A stretch of DNA of 64,000 bases from NCBI RefSeq assembly GCF_905475465.1, contig NC_062236.1, positions 5,342,001 through 5,406,000 on the forward strand. Reading direction: 5' to 3'. The notes under the pieces are model-generated. The model was not told where the DNA came from. It searched no databases and saw only the letters and a list, made by a program, of their open reading frames with translations. The DNA comes from Pieris napi. Taxonomy: Eukaryota; Arthropoda; Insecta; Lepidoptera; Pieridae. Below are positions 31,661 to 44,363 of the stretch, piece by piece. How positions within the stretch are numbered: position 1 is the first letter of the stretch; every line of letters starts with the position of its first letter. Both the position numbers and the translations under genes were made by a program.

Positions 31661-34179
31661 TGGAATCAAGAAACTACATCCCATAATTGCCTTACTTACG
31701 TTTATGTATTCACGTATAAATTTTATTCCCTTTCGGTTCGAATATTTGTATCTATTACTCTGTTTGGTTAACTGATAAAAGCCTTTAAGTAATTACAAAT
31801 TTGAAAAGAGAACAGGAGCAGAGAACAGACAGTAGCTCTGTTTATATTCTTATGGGAATATGAATTTATCTGCATGATGTTTATTGTGCAAATAAGTGAA
31901 ATTCTATGAGATTTTCAATCATATATCACTGAGATAGGAGCTTAAAACTATTTGCTATCTGACTGTTGAGTTACAGAAGGACGGTTGGAAAAGTATCATA
32001 GTTGTATGCCCCAAATTTTATTGATCATTCAAATTAAGTTCACTTTGACCATCAAAGTTGTATCTTTTCTCTATAACCAATATAATCTCTATAACGAATA
32101 ATATTTACCAAGAATATTATGATATAAATCAGAAAATATAATTTAATTTAAGTTCTATAGAAGTTATTATAAACGGAGTATGATAGTAAATAGATGTGTT
32201 ATATAAGAAATTAACATTGACGTGATTCCAGTTGCTGTCAGTAGGGAGAAGTGTATTTCTAATGAAAGAAGGAATAATTACCCATAGACAAGTTTAATTC
32301 GCCTGGCATTCGGGCCCGGAAAAGAAATGAACACACACCTCAGCCGAAATGAAAAGCTGCTTGATTTAGCACCGCGTTAAACCGGAGGCCCAGGATCTTA
32401 TTAACATTACTTTTTATATCATGAAGGGAGCTTAATTGTTACAACGCAGACAGAAATTTAATTAAAGCGTATATTTAAGAGGTGCTAACTAGCATGATTA
32501 ATATTTAGTGTTGACTTGTTGTTGCATCGTGCGCTAATTTATTCACTTTTCACGTACAAAGAGATTTTTAATACCAAAAATGATAATTATAATCTTCAAA
32601 CAACGGTATTTTAATTCCCTCTGAAACCTCTGTCACTGTTGAATTTCTTATTCCCTTCTTTCTTTTGATATCATTGTTTTTATTTCATTTTAATTAATGT
32701 AAACTTCCATTTGTAAGCGAGATCGGAAATAAATTAAACGTTTTTACGAATCTGTTTTCAAATTATTTTAAACTGTAATTCTATCGTACAACGTACCATT
32801 AACTGATTATAATATTTTTCGGGTTTAAACAAATGCTTGACAAACTCAAATATATTAATATATTTACGTTTGTTTTGTACTATTTAATGCTTATATTTGT
32901 ATTAAAATTATTGACTACTTCAATCAATCAAAATATCGGTTATCATTCAATTTTTCGCTCCACGTATCCAGGTTTCGATTAATGCCTTTCAAAATTTGGT
33001 TGTGTTAAAAAAAAATCTAAGTAAATGCCAAATTTATTAGGAATAAAAAAAGTAGAATTGGGACAAACAGTTCATATCTGGGACGTGTAATTTGGAGCGA
33101 GAGCCCGCGGCTATGGGTGCGTACCCCGTCTGTACAACATACATAATTTGTGTCTTTCGCCTGTTTCTATTTAATTGAATGTGTGTGCCTTTTAAAAATC
33201 CATTTTAGGGTATTGGACATTTATGTTAAAATTTTATTAATTTAGTCGTTAAATTCATCTCAAAACATCGTAAAAGAGACATTGTTCAGTATCGTTTCGA
33301 TTTATTTGCTAAATGTGGCGTTGTACGTTTATGAGTAGGTACCATCGTTTAACTAAAAGGTCAATTCAAGATACAAAAGGTAAAAAAATAATAATAATAA
33401 TAAATCGGAATGTGGGTTTCCATGCTTGTGGATTGTTAAATGTTATAAAATATTATATATTCCGATCTTTTTTACTTAATCCAAAATCCGAAATAATCCG
33501 GTATTTCGGATTTCTCTCAAATTAATTGGAATCTAGCTTTATGTTGTCAAAACCTAGATACCTAAAACCATTTCTAAATAAACCGAAGATTTCTGTTGTG
33601 CCAAAAAAGGTAATATTTTCGCTAAACCGCCTATATAGGTCTTTTCATAAAGCTCCCGCTCCCAAAATAATTTTAAGATTGATATTTTTCTTGCCGTACA
33701 TTTAATCAACTCACACAATAATAAATATTTTGTGCTCATACAATGCTTGTACAAATGGCTACAAGTGAATTGGGAAAATGTATTTATTTTATACTATCCG
33801 AAAATAGTAAGAAAATTTAAACAAAATGCTTTAAAGGAAACGGCGGCCACATTTTTCCACTCACTAGTCAGAATTTCACCGATAAATAATTCTTCAAAAT
33901 ACGATTTAATATCTTATATTATATAATAAAACCGTATATTGTATATATGTATATTGTGAGCAATGTGATAGCGAAGAATGTTACTGAAGTTGCCTCTCAC
34001 TTTTATCATTTTTGGCATGGTTGAGTCCAAGTGAGCTTTCCCGGAGCAATAGGTACGCCTTAATTATATCGCCACCAAAAGCCATTAAATAGGATTGATA
34101 TTATATTTTAAAGTAATACTTATTCTATACTTTTGTTGACTTGTGTTGCCAAATAAAAAAAAGTTCATTTTGCGTTCTA
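31661..34179. other. non-coding stretch, nothing recognised
   Basis: No exon or named repeat is seen. A short (ATA)n run lies near 33388-33402. Confidence 0.5.
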
Positions 34180-34660
34180 GGGTCAACTTTTAAAGGAGCT
34201 GGGATGATCCTCTTGGTAAATCTGAATTCCAAAAGTTATTAGGTCCCTCTTCAATTACAGATCGCGCAAGGTTGGTGGCTAGGGATGCCAGTCATGGGGT
34301 TAATGCTTATCCTTCGCCAAACACTGGCAACCTTTTGGACATTGAATCATTGCCATTTCGCATTCCCGTCAGCCTCCGCTTAGGAGTGCCCATATGTACT
34401 CCCAAAATCATAAGCTCATAAGGCAAAAAAGCTGGCGCGGCCACAGAGCAGGCGGAAAATAATAAACGGCTCAATAAGTATTTTCTCCAACTACGATTCT
34501 GTTCCCTTTGGTGTAGAGACTCTTGGGCCGTGAGGTTGGCGCCTGGAAGATAGTACCGGTGACCCCAAGGCTGGTGCTTTCCTCGCTCAACGAATAAATA
34601 TTGTAATGCAGCGAGGAAATGCTGCCCGTGTAACACTGCCACAGGCACCAAACTTTTTAA
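34180..34660 (+). pseudogene. decayed retroelement, C-terminal part of polyprotein
   Basis: Plus-strand fragments in three frames match, in the right order, a retrotransposon C-terminal region I recognise from many animals: GVNAYPSPNTGNLLDIESL, FRIPVSLRLGVPICTP, then AATEQAENNKRLNKYF, then YDSVPFGVETLGP-stop, and STGDPKAGAFLAQRINIVMQ followed by RGNAA. At least one in-frame stop (TGA after LGP) and frame changes separate them. The 114-codon minus-strand open frame here is the antisense of this remnant and not a gene. Confidence 0.65.
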
Positions 34661-35088
34661 AATTGTTTTAATTTTTATTTATTATTATCACCTACCCTAC
34701 TACATAAGGCTAAGAAAATTGTAAATACTGTATATTTGTGTGAAGTATAAAAACTTCAATATTAAATCTACATGATAAATAATAAATTTTAATAATAATA
34801 TGTATACCAAACTAGTTTTTAAAAATAAAAAAGACTATAGACGTATCTCGTAATAGGAAAATACTCCAATACTGTTTTTGCACTGATCCTTATCACGATA
34901 TCTGACGTATATGACTTTCATGAAACATACTTATTTCGTTTACCCGTTGAAATAACCCAGAAAATCCGAATTAGTAGTAAATCGTTAATAATTGACATTT
35001 TAGAATATCACAGATTATATTATTAACAAGTCCATCCATCCAATTAAATCAACTTTCCAATGCCGTTATAAAACAAATATCTTCACAA

Positions 35089-35335
35089 CAGCCCTGCGAT
35101 TCTGTAACTCACTTCACGAACTCACACAGCGGTTTTCGCATCGGCGGTCGCTCTCAAATCAGTCGTGAAGCAGTCATTTTATGATTTGGCATTCTGATAA
35201 ACAATAAAGTACAAGCTCCCACCTTTTCAGAATGCCAAATCATAAAATGACTGCTTCACGACTGATTTGAGAGCGACCGCCGATGCGAAAACCGCTGTGT
35301 GAGTTCGTGAAGTGAGTTACAGAATCGCAGGGCTG
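35089..35335. mobile_element. foldback element with perfect 109-bp arms
   Basis: Bases 35089-35197 and 35227-35335 are exact reverse complements (109 of 109) around a 29-base spacer. The outer ends read CAGCCCTGCGATTCTGTAAC. No coding capacity. I see no clear target-site duplication. Two single-arm relatives lie at 36151-36306 and 43900-44038. Any transcript through it would fold into a long double-stranded RNA. Confidence 0.9.
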
Positions 35336-36150
35336 AACACTGCAGTGCGGAATAAAAGGTGATAGAAAGTGTTTTGAATTTTTTTGACAAAAGTTCTTTC
35401 GTATATCCATTATTTGCACTGTTACGGAAAGCTGCAATCATAAAAGATTCAATTTACCTTTGTAACACAACGCGACCAACGGCTAGTGGCTGTAGCTTTT
35501 ATAACTATACGATTACCTATGTGAATAAATTTTATTTGTTGTTGAAAAGTTTGTTATATTTATATTTATGTTGCGAGCTATCAGCATATGCTTTGACCAG
35601 TGTATATATAATATTATCACATATTGTTAGGAAGATTATTAGCGATTTGGTCGCTTTAACTAAAATTATACAGAATATCATACGAACATTGTTTTGAATG
35701 TATATTTAAACTAGCATGAATAACCTTATTACGATGAACATTACAAGAATACAACAATTAAAATTTGCGTAATAAAATCTACATAGTAAATAATTACTTA
35801 GCAGTAAATTTTCCTACAAAAAAATATAAACATTGCGCTCAGGAAATATTTGTGACTTCCTACGAGGGTCAGAAAAGGGTCCGGAAGCTAGACAGATGTC
35901 TTTTAAATAAAAGGAAAATGAGGTGTATGTGTATTGAGATCGGACCAATAACCCTTAGAATATTCATATATTGCCTTCATATAAAATATAACTGAAATCG
36001 ACGTAGCGTTTTAGCAATAGAGTAAGCTTAAGGTTTTGTTTGATTAAATGTGGTAGTCTCTGGTTAAATTTAAAACTATCTTTAAAATTGCATATTCTAT
36101 TTACTGAGGAAGGCTACTTAAATGACGCTACCAGTGAATATTATACCAAA

Positions 36151-36306
36151 GCCCTGCCTTGAATATATATAAACAATAAACTACAAGCTCCCACCTTTTC
36201 AGAATAACAAATCATAAAATGACCGCTTCACGACTGATTTGAGAGCGACCGCCGATGCGAAAACTGCTGTCTGAGTTCGAAAAGTGAGTTACAGAATCGC
36301 AGGGCT
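36151..36306 (+). mobile_element. single-arm derivative of the foldback element
   Basis: It keeps the spacer (ACAATAAACTACAAGCTCCC) and the complete right arm with about ten substitutions, but the left arm is reduced to GCCCTGC at 36151. The flanks TATACCAA and TGGTATA continue the inverted symmetry outside the arms, so the outer few bases may be host sequence or an older terminal repeat. Confidence 0.8.
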
Positions 36307-39300
36307 GGTATAATGTTATTTCTTAAAAACGAAAGGAAAAGAAAGAAATCACTTTCTACATTTTCTTGATATTTTATAGTGTATACCATTCGTGTCATTT
36401 TATAAGAATCTAAAATGCAGTCAATAAAAGTTATCATAATATTTAACGAAGAAAAAATATGAGTATTTCAAAACCAATATAAAGTTTTGAATAACGTATA
36501 AATTCACTTAGTGAATGCAAACCGATGCGACGTAGCGCTAAGCTTACTTTTATATTTTATTGATACTTTCTCTATAAATATTAAAATTCTGTTTTTATTA
36601 GTTTAAAGTTGAGTGCAGCGTATGTTTAAGGCGGATTATGCATAGTTTTTAAATCTCGGGACTTTGTTTTGGCAGAATTTAGTTGAAAGCAACTTAACAT
36701 TATTAAGGTGTTTTAAACAAATTTGAAAAGAAATTATTGGATATTTCACTGAAAATTCGTTCTTAGTTGGCTTAAAAATAGCAATACAATCGTTAAATAA
36801 TTGTTAAAAACGGTTCAACTTAGTTACGACGAATAACGCTTGATTATTCTCTGAATGAATGATTTAATACGACTGTCACAAAACCCTCGTGATTATAAAA
36901 CTAGCACAATCAAGATTCTACTAATTACATACTTTTCACATATTCTATGGTCTCGAATCGCCGTTCAATGTTTAAATATACTTACTTCAGTGCTTCAAAT
37001 CTCTAATGGAGTCTCGCCTCCACCACAACGATTTTCCACGGATCCCGATACTTTGCGACCATTTTCCAGCTCAATTTTCCAATTATCTTTATTATTTAAA
37101 TATTCATGATTTAACAATTTTATTTTACTCGTAATATTGACCGTTCCAAAATATCATCAAACATAACATTTTTCTTTAAGTTGCATGCTAAATTTATTAC
37201 TGTCTCAATAGTCAAGATATAAATTTACGTGTCGATATTCTCTTCTCTGTTCCATCAACTTGAACCGCATTAATGATGCAAATTGGTATACATAGTTATC
37301 GTTAGCAGGTCCCGAGGGATCACTAAACGAATACCCTATCAGAGCCTCGCTCAAGTGTTTCTATAGCTTTTGAATTTGAAAGCCTCTAATCTAAACTTGT
37401 AATACTTACATATAAATGAGATTTTGTCTACACAATAGTGAACTTAAAGGTTCAGTTTGGAGTAGCAATTGAATCGACGAAACCCTCCGAACTTAGTTTT
37501 AGAGAAGTGGTTGCATTTTTTATAAGGTTTTAATTAAAACGCAGTTGTATTGCAAATAGTTGGCTGAGTAGTTGGTATTGTATGTTATTTAATTATTTAT
37601 TATTAGTCTATTGTTTAAAAATCCCTCACTTTGTTATCTGTAACCTAATCTTAACATAACCGTGATCTGCATTGGCTTTAATTAAATATTTGTACACTTC
37701 TATATTATTATAGTAGGTTTATTTTACTCTAATTATTATTGATCCTAACTTAGACTTTGCCCTCATATTAATTAAGGTTTCTTGAATGATTTTTATTATA
37801 CAATTAATTGTATTCTAAATATTTTTTTAAAATATATGTCACGTTCAGTTATAGGACAGCAATGAATAAACATTTTCTTTGACATCACAGCTTTCCCAAG
37901 TCTTAAGATTCGATAAAACAATGAAATATGAATAACAAAAGACAAGCTTGAGTTACGAGGTAGAAACAGAAACCGAGCTGAGCGCATTGGGAGAACAATT
38001 CCTGTGGTTCATACAGGCTAGCGTGCTCGAATATTACAGCTATTAATAAGATTCCAGAGAGCAGACGCCAGCCGAGAAGAATGGCGTACCAAACAAAGAT
38101 ACCGCGGTAACCCAATAGCCATTCCTAGCAATATAAATGTACGGAAATATTAATAAAAATATTATTGCACGCTAGCGATATCCATTATTAATGTTTTATT
38201 AAACTGCGACCATTTTACACAATATTAAAGGAAAAATGACAGGCGTCTTTGAAAGTTCAATGACGAACTCGTAACATTATGCCTTTTCAAAATATGTACT
38301 TACGGTTCTGAGAATTTGAAAATTTGGGTAAAGTTTCGCTCTACTGAATACGAAAACATCAAAATCAGTTAAACGAAAGTTAACCGAACAATGTACTCCC
38401 GTCATTGGTTGACGTGACACGGTTAAATACGCGAAATTGAATGTTCCTTCATGCCGAACTTCGCCCATATGGACTTTTCACATGAACTAACAGGAGTGCC
38501 ATATTGGCTCCGAAGATCCAATTAAACTTTTCATCAGTATTCTGAAACTAATTTTCAGTAGTTTGAGTCAGCGCCCAGTCGGCAGGTAAGTTCGCGATAG
38601 CCATTGCCAATGGCATATGTGGCCCAACTGTTGATGAAGCTTAATTATGTCGCTCGCTCGACGAAATTGAAATTGCCCCATCGCTTTGTTGTTATTTAAT
38701 AGAATTCTGCCAACATCACCAAGCTATCGCGATTTTAATAGCACACACGCGGCCGCAAACAGGTGCTTTTGAACAAACTTTGTGCTGACAATTTGCAATG
38801 AAAATAGTTTTGACATATTGCTGAATACGATATTCCAGGAGTGCTATCGTTTTGGTTTTAATATGTTTTGATTCAGTTTTGAAATATTTTCACGTACAGA
38901 TCAATATAAATATTTGAATTTCAAATATTTCTGTTAGTTTTAGTAATTGTTTCAATTTGTGCAACGCTTGAAGTTTTTATTTGGCTTATAGAAGTCGGAA
39001 TAATACGACACAAAGTATTTGTGGCTAGTATTTTACTGTTAAACCCTTATTATCATATAGTAAAGTCGAATAATTTTCTCTTTTGATATAAGTTTAACCG
39101 CTTATTTATGAACAAAACCGTAAATTTAGTCTATAAACTCTTAGACTCCAGAGATTCGGTCAAAGCGAATACTAAATATTATTAATGTCAAAGTTTAGTC
39201 TGTGTAGTGTTAGCTAAGTTTAAGCGGAGCGTTGCGCTCGATCTCGCTCCACCCTCGCCTAAGAGTTTCATTGGAACATACCTCTTATTCAATTTGTGAG

Positions 39301-40364
39301 CGAATCAGTTCCGCCAACCCGATTATCTTTTCATGTCACAATTTATATACTCACGAGTATTTCGAATTTTCGTTAGTCCCTGCGTTTATTTCCGTTTATA
39401 TTTGATACCATTTATAATTCAGGCAATTGAATGCACCGCGCTGGTTATTGTATTATTTTGCTACGAACCTACGGCGTAGCACACCAGGTACTATACTGCT
39501 CTGTTAAACCGTGCATGCCGTAGCCAAGACAAGTTTAGTGGTTAGCGGATATTTAACACATTCGAATGTTGTTAAAAAAACATGTTCAGCCAGGGTTTTT
39601 AAGCACGACCTTAGGTTTAAGAATCACTTAATAAATTTAATTCTCTCCACATGGAATAAATTAGATAGATACGCAATCAACTAGTGCCTTCGATAAGACG
39701 TACTTGGCGCTCGTTTGGAGAGCCTCTTGCCCAAACCCATTCAGTTTCGTAAGTATTTGCCCAATAATTGCGAGTTGTCAGCTACGCCCCTGGAATAAAT
39801 ATCCGCTCTCCCCGTGAGGAATTTACGATACGCAGAAATCTCAAAGCATTTTTATATTGGACAAAAACATGACTTATTGTTTTATTAACGAAATTCTGGG
39901 ACCACTGTTTGTTTAGGTATCATGTTATTTATGTACATTAATATCAAAGGGTAGAAAAATGTCTCCTTACATATATATGAAAGCGATGTATATTTAAAAA
40001 AATACACATTTTTACATTTTATAGTATCTATCACAAAACATATTTAGTAAAATGCAAATGAAGTTAAAGTAAAAACAATTTTCACCAAATTTATTGCCTA
40101 TCGTTAACTTTATTAAGAATGCCAAATTGTGTGCTACAATAAGTTTTAAACGAAGTCAGCTTTAGATTAAATTAGTTTTGAGAACAATACAACGGTAAAG
40201 GCTCCAGCGTTGGTTTTGATTGCCTGGCGCTCATGTTTATTTATCGAATCGCTTACAGGCGCTTACAGTAATTATCTGTAAACTGGGATAATATTGGTCT
40301 CTTTGGAGCTTTGGCAGGCCTAGCGAAATTTTAAGATTAAAGGTTTATTGTTAGGATGTAAGAT
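36307..40364. other. non-coding stretch, nothing recognised
   Basis: I find no exon, RNA gene or repeat family. Short open frames are AT-rich and carry no motif. A GC-richer patch lies near 39225-39260 (GCGTTGCGCTCGATCTCGCT). Confidence 0.5.
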
Positions 40365-40386
40365 ATAATAATAATAATAATAATAA
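40365..40386. repeat. (ATA)n microsatellite
   Basis: About seven uninterrupted ATA/AAT units. Confidence 0.9.
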
Positions 40387-40543
40387 AGCCCGTTTTATTT
40401 CCAATCATGACAATAACAAATTATATTACACAGCTTAGATTATTTTACTTTTGGGACGAAGTTCCTTATCGCGCGTTGTGAAAGGGGGCTAGACGGAATA
40501 AATTCTTACGAAAAGTTGTCACGACACTTTTTTGCTATTTGCT

Positions 40544-40646
40544 ATTGTAATACACCGGTTCTCGTCCGATCACCGAAGTTAAGCAACGTCGGGCGAGGTC
40601 AGTACTTGGATGGGTGACCGCCTGGGAACACCTCGTGATGTTGGCT
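40544..40646 (+). rRNA. 5S rRNA-derived fragment lacking the 5' end (probably a pseudogene)
   Basis: From TAATACACCGGTTCTCGTCC through GATCACCGAAGTTAAGCAAC, GTCGGGCGAGGTCAGTACTT, GGATGGGTGACCGCCTGGGA and ACACCTCGTGATGTTGGCT the sequence follows insect 5S rRNA almost base for base. The first 18-19 bases of the molecule (GCCAACG...CCAUG) are absent; unrelated sequence replaces them, so the terminal helix cannot form. The internal control region is intact, and nine T residues (40646-40654) follow as a Pol III terminator. So it may still be transcribed, but it is not a functional rRNA gene. A SINE3-type (5S-headed) origin was considered; no SINE body follows. Confidence 0.85.
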
Positions 40647-40794
40647 TTTTTTTTTCGTCGTAAGATTGGTGTCAAGAAAATCTATCATACTGTTATGATA
40701 CAAATTAACATATAAATTAATCGATAGGAATTTCGTTCCATCCGGGTGTCCCTTGACACCTCTAAAGTTTTTTTATACATTTTTTTCTTCTTTT

Positions 40795-40990
40795 GCTTGT
40801 TATCCTATATCCTAGCTTCCTTCGGAACCCGTTCACGGGTTTAGGCCTCCTCCAGCTTTTTCCAACTGACTCTGTCTATGGCTCTCTTTCTCCATTCGTT
40901 TCCTGCTACCGTTTCTATTTCTTCTATTCACCTTTTTTGGGCGACCTCTTCTCCTTCTTCCTCTTGGTCCTTTCTATACAGTTGTCTTTA
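40795..40990 (-). mobile_element. RTE-type LINE remnant, C-terminus and 3' end
   Basis: On the minus strand: GPRGRRRRGRPKK, then after a frame change IEEIETVAGNEWRKRAIDRV, SWKKLEEA and TAA. GRPKKRW..., AG..W...A.DR..W..L.EA is the standard end of RTE reverse-transcriptase proteins. One frameshift separates the two parts. About 45 bases of 3' UTR follow. Confidence 0.75.
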
Positions 40991-41589
40991 AGGTCCAACT
41001 ATTACCTGTGTATATATAATCTATAATCACTCACATTTATGTAAGATATAATCACCAAAAATCATATCGAACATATTATCTATATTAAGTACAGTGAGTA
41101 TGGTATCTGTTTCGTGATATTTGTAATATACGAAATATGTTGAGGTCATGTATAAACAGGTATTAATAGCGTGAATATTAATAAATATCTAATGGTTCTC
41201 TAAAGGTTCCAACCCACGTCTTACGGTACAGAATCGCTGCTGGTACATAGTCTCATATTAAGTTTAAAATATATCTAAAATAGACGTCCAGATACAGTTC
41301 CATAATATCTATAGAATAGATACTATGTTCTGTGGTTATCGATAGTGTGAACACCTAACAACAGTGACAAGCATTTCCGTAAGTCTCCTAACAAAGGCAA
41401 CGCAACACTGCTATCACATTACGAACGACATTCTATATGATTTGTATAGGCTTCCTGATGGGTGGATACTATCTGTATTGATATTGTTGCGATGAGAGAC
41501 AGCATCCGCGGTGGTACATTTATCACGCTAATATAACAATGACAAAGATGTTATTGAATACGAATACCCTTTGTGTCAGCATGTATAGA

Positions 41590-41737
41590 TAGATAGACAT
41601 ATGAATACATATTTAAACACCCAAGACCTAAGCACAACACCAAATGCTCATCACATCTATGTTCGTCTCAGCCGGGGATCGAACCCGGGACCCATGGATT
41701 CGCAGTCACCCCTGACTAACTAGACCAATGAGTCGTC
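41590..41737 (-). mobile_element. tRNA-derived SINE (family 3), minus-strand copy
   Basis: On the minus strand it reads GACGACTCATTGGTCTAGTT, AGTCAGGGGTGACTGCGAAT, CCATGGGTCCCGGGTTCGAT, CCCCGGCTGAGACGAACATA and onward, the same head and body as the plus-strand copy at 57949. The A box (TGGTCTAGT) and B box (GGGTTCGATCC) are present. The distal third of the body is missing. Confidence 0.85.
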
Positions 41738-42974
41738 AAATTTACTCTATTACCAGAAGAAAGTTTAAATATCTTTAAATTGAAACGACGAACTTAATAT
41801 TTTTTAATCTAATGTATGAATGAATACACATACACTTTAGTTAAAGGAAATGTGGGCTCTTAAAAATAACGTCAACATGACAAATAATTGCTACTTAATA
41901 ACATCAGTGACTATTACTTCGTCGTCAACAAATTAATAACTATAGAATAAAACAAATAAAGAGATACTTTGATACACTATAGATTCGGAGATAGGACTCG
42001 GGGTACATGATAATCGATGCCAACGTCTTCCTCAACAGGAATCAAAGCAGTTGATTGAAAATATATTACACATTCAACGAATAGGGCAGCACAAAGCTTG
42101 CTAAGTGAAATTGTTGCAAAAGTTCAAATACAAAACTTTTCTCATAGCAGCAAATACAAGTTTGTAATTATTTGATGGATGAAGTAGCATTTTAATTGAA
42201 ACATAATAGCTGAATATTTTGTCATGACCTGAAAACATCAGTACTGAAATAATACAACTTTGTATTTTAGCCCGTTTTTAAGGTTTTATTTGCAAACGAG
42301 AAACATTTAATTGTTTCATTGGCTATTGTTATTATGAGTTACCACGAAAATTTACCGCCATGTAATTGTGTAAAAATATATATTAGGGTTTAAATTTCTT
42401 CTTCTGCTTTCATTCTATAGGATCGTGTATATTTGTATGATCTATAGATCAGCATTATTATTACTATGTCCCAACCAAGAGTAACGCTGGGATTTGAAAT
42501 CAGTATTTATGAGCTATACAAATATCTTATTTAGAAAGTTAGTGGTTAAAATGCACTTAATACTCTATATACTTTATTTTCAAGGCTCTTCGGGTTTTTA
42601 ATACTTCAAAATTTTACCAAGGAATCAATATCAAATTAAGTGTATCGATTCTAACTGTACAACTTCTAAGGTGTCATATAAAATCAGTACGGATAGAATT
42701 CTTCAGAAGCGTTCATTACTTTTATCTAATTTAGCGGAAAATCAAATCTTTCAATAGGATTATCCCGGGACCGGTCGAGTCCGTGTCACGCGCCGCCTTC
42801 ATATCCTATATAAATTATATATAAGTTTATATGTTTCTCATAATTTCCTTCTATTTTTCTAAGTGGAAAAGTTTAGTTACTTTTACTTTTGCCACCCACA
42901 AAGAACCGAAAGAACGTTTATTTGAAATATGACTTAAAGATTAAATACTTTAGGGATATGAAACTTATTGATCA

Positions 42975-43399
42975 CTAGCTGGCCTGGCGAACATCGTACC
43001 GCCTAACAGTCGATTCTTTATTTGTTTAAAATACTTATTCTGCTATTCGGGACACCGGTCTAGCTAGTAAGATAAAAAAAGAAAATTGATAAGACAACAA
43101 ATACATTATGTCAAAAAATAAAAATTTACCTTCCCGGAACCCCTCCACTAACACTTGAACTTTATGCTATGGTATTAAAGTTCAAATTCACTTTTAAGTA
43201 TTATTACGAATATTTTGTATGGGAATATAGAAAAGTGTTGTTTTTAGACTGATTCACTCAATTTTATTTTAATTTTTCTCCGTAAGAACCATCTTCGTAC
43301 TTCAAGGTATATTATAAAAAAAAATCAGACAAATCGGTCAAACCGTTTTCATGTTATGTCGTGACAACGGAAAACGGGTTTCATTTTTATATATATAGA
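42975..43399 (-). mobile_element. non-autonomous Helitron-like element, copy 2 (both ends)
   Basis: Read on the minus strand it begins TCTATATATATAAAA at 43399 and ends GGCGGTACGATGTTCGCCAG, GCCAG, CTAG at 42975, followed by a host T. TC at the 5' end, a short GGCG/CGCC hairpin just before the end, and CTAG before T are Helitron hallmarks, and there are no terminal inverted repeats. The base before TC is G, not the usual A. It is homologous throughout to 20638-21052. No coding capacity. Confidence 0.7.
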
Positions 43400-43899
43400 C
43401 TAACTGATATTATAAATAAAGTATATACACTCATTATGTTATTAGGTTAGTCAGTGTTATTATATATCATCATAGATAAGTGTTTTAGTTAAAAGTGTAA
43501 TAAGACTTACTTCTAGGAATAATTAAATTTTGATACTTTGCATAAGTGATTCAGCTATTACGAAATGTACTGAGTTATTCAAGGGTTGTATTGGAAATGT
43601 TTAATGGCGTGAAACCTTTTGTTTTCAATTACATTAAAGGATCAGAGCAATAAATACCTTACATTAAGCGGATTCAAAAATACACGAGATAAGGGTCACC
43701 TCATAAATATTTTAACGTGGCAAAAACCGTAAACATAATGTCTCTGGGTTAACAAAAATATTCTTTGTCTTCCATTTACACACCCATTATGCGACATTAA
43801 TATTATTTTCCATATCAAATTTTGCGAAACCAATTTTGTATTGATAATTTCAAATCCTTAAATGATTTATTCTAATGTATATCGCGCTTGATTTGAGAA

Positions 43900-44038
43900 C
43901 AGCCCTGCGATTCTGTCTCACTTCACGAACTCACACAGCGGTTTTCGCATCGGCGGTCGCTCTCAAATCAGTCGTGAAGCAGTCATTTTATGATTTGGCA
44001 TTCTGATAAACAATAAACTACAAGCTCCCACCTTTTCA
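43900..44038 (+). mobile_element. single-arm derivative of the foldback element
   Basis: It matches the left arm plus spacer of 35089-35226, except for a two-base loss (CTGT-CTCACT) and one spacer substitution, and stops at CCTTTTCA, where the second arm would begin. Near identity to the full copy suggests that it is young, or recently gene-converted. Confidence 0.85.
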
Positions 44039-44363
44039 CTGGTTGTTTTTATATAGAGGAAGAGCCATATTAAAATGTAATCTACCAATTTTTTATTTTC
44101 TAATAGCCATAAGTGACGCATTAGCCCTAACTCCGTGTGCGTAAAAGTAGAACTGAGCATCAATGTTGCACGTTCCATGAAAAACACTGAAAAGTAAATG
44201 AAACCAGGTAGATTATAAATCTTGGAGTCTAGGGAAATCTTGCTTAAGCTGTACCGCACAATGACGAGCGTGTATAAAATTTTAACTATTCTTTTTTAAA
44301 TTCACCCTCCACTGCCGACTTCTGAATGAGAATATTCAATCAAATTGAGAGATGTGTTAAAAT

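Noticed and set aside
34307..34651. 114-codon open frame on the minus strand
   Set aside because: It is antisense to a decayed retroelement whose plus-strand translation carries recognisable motifs.
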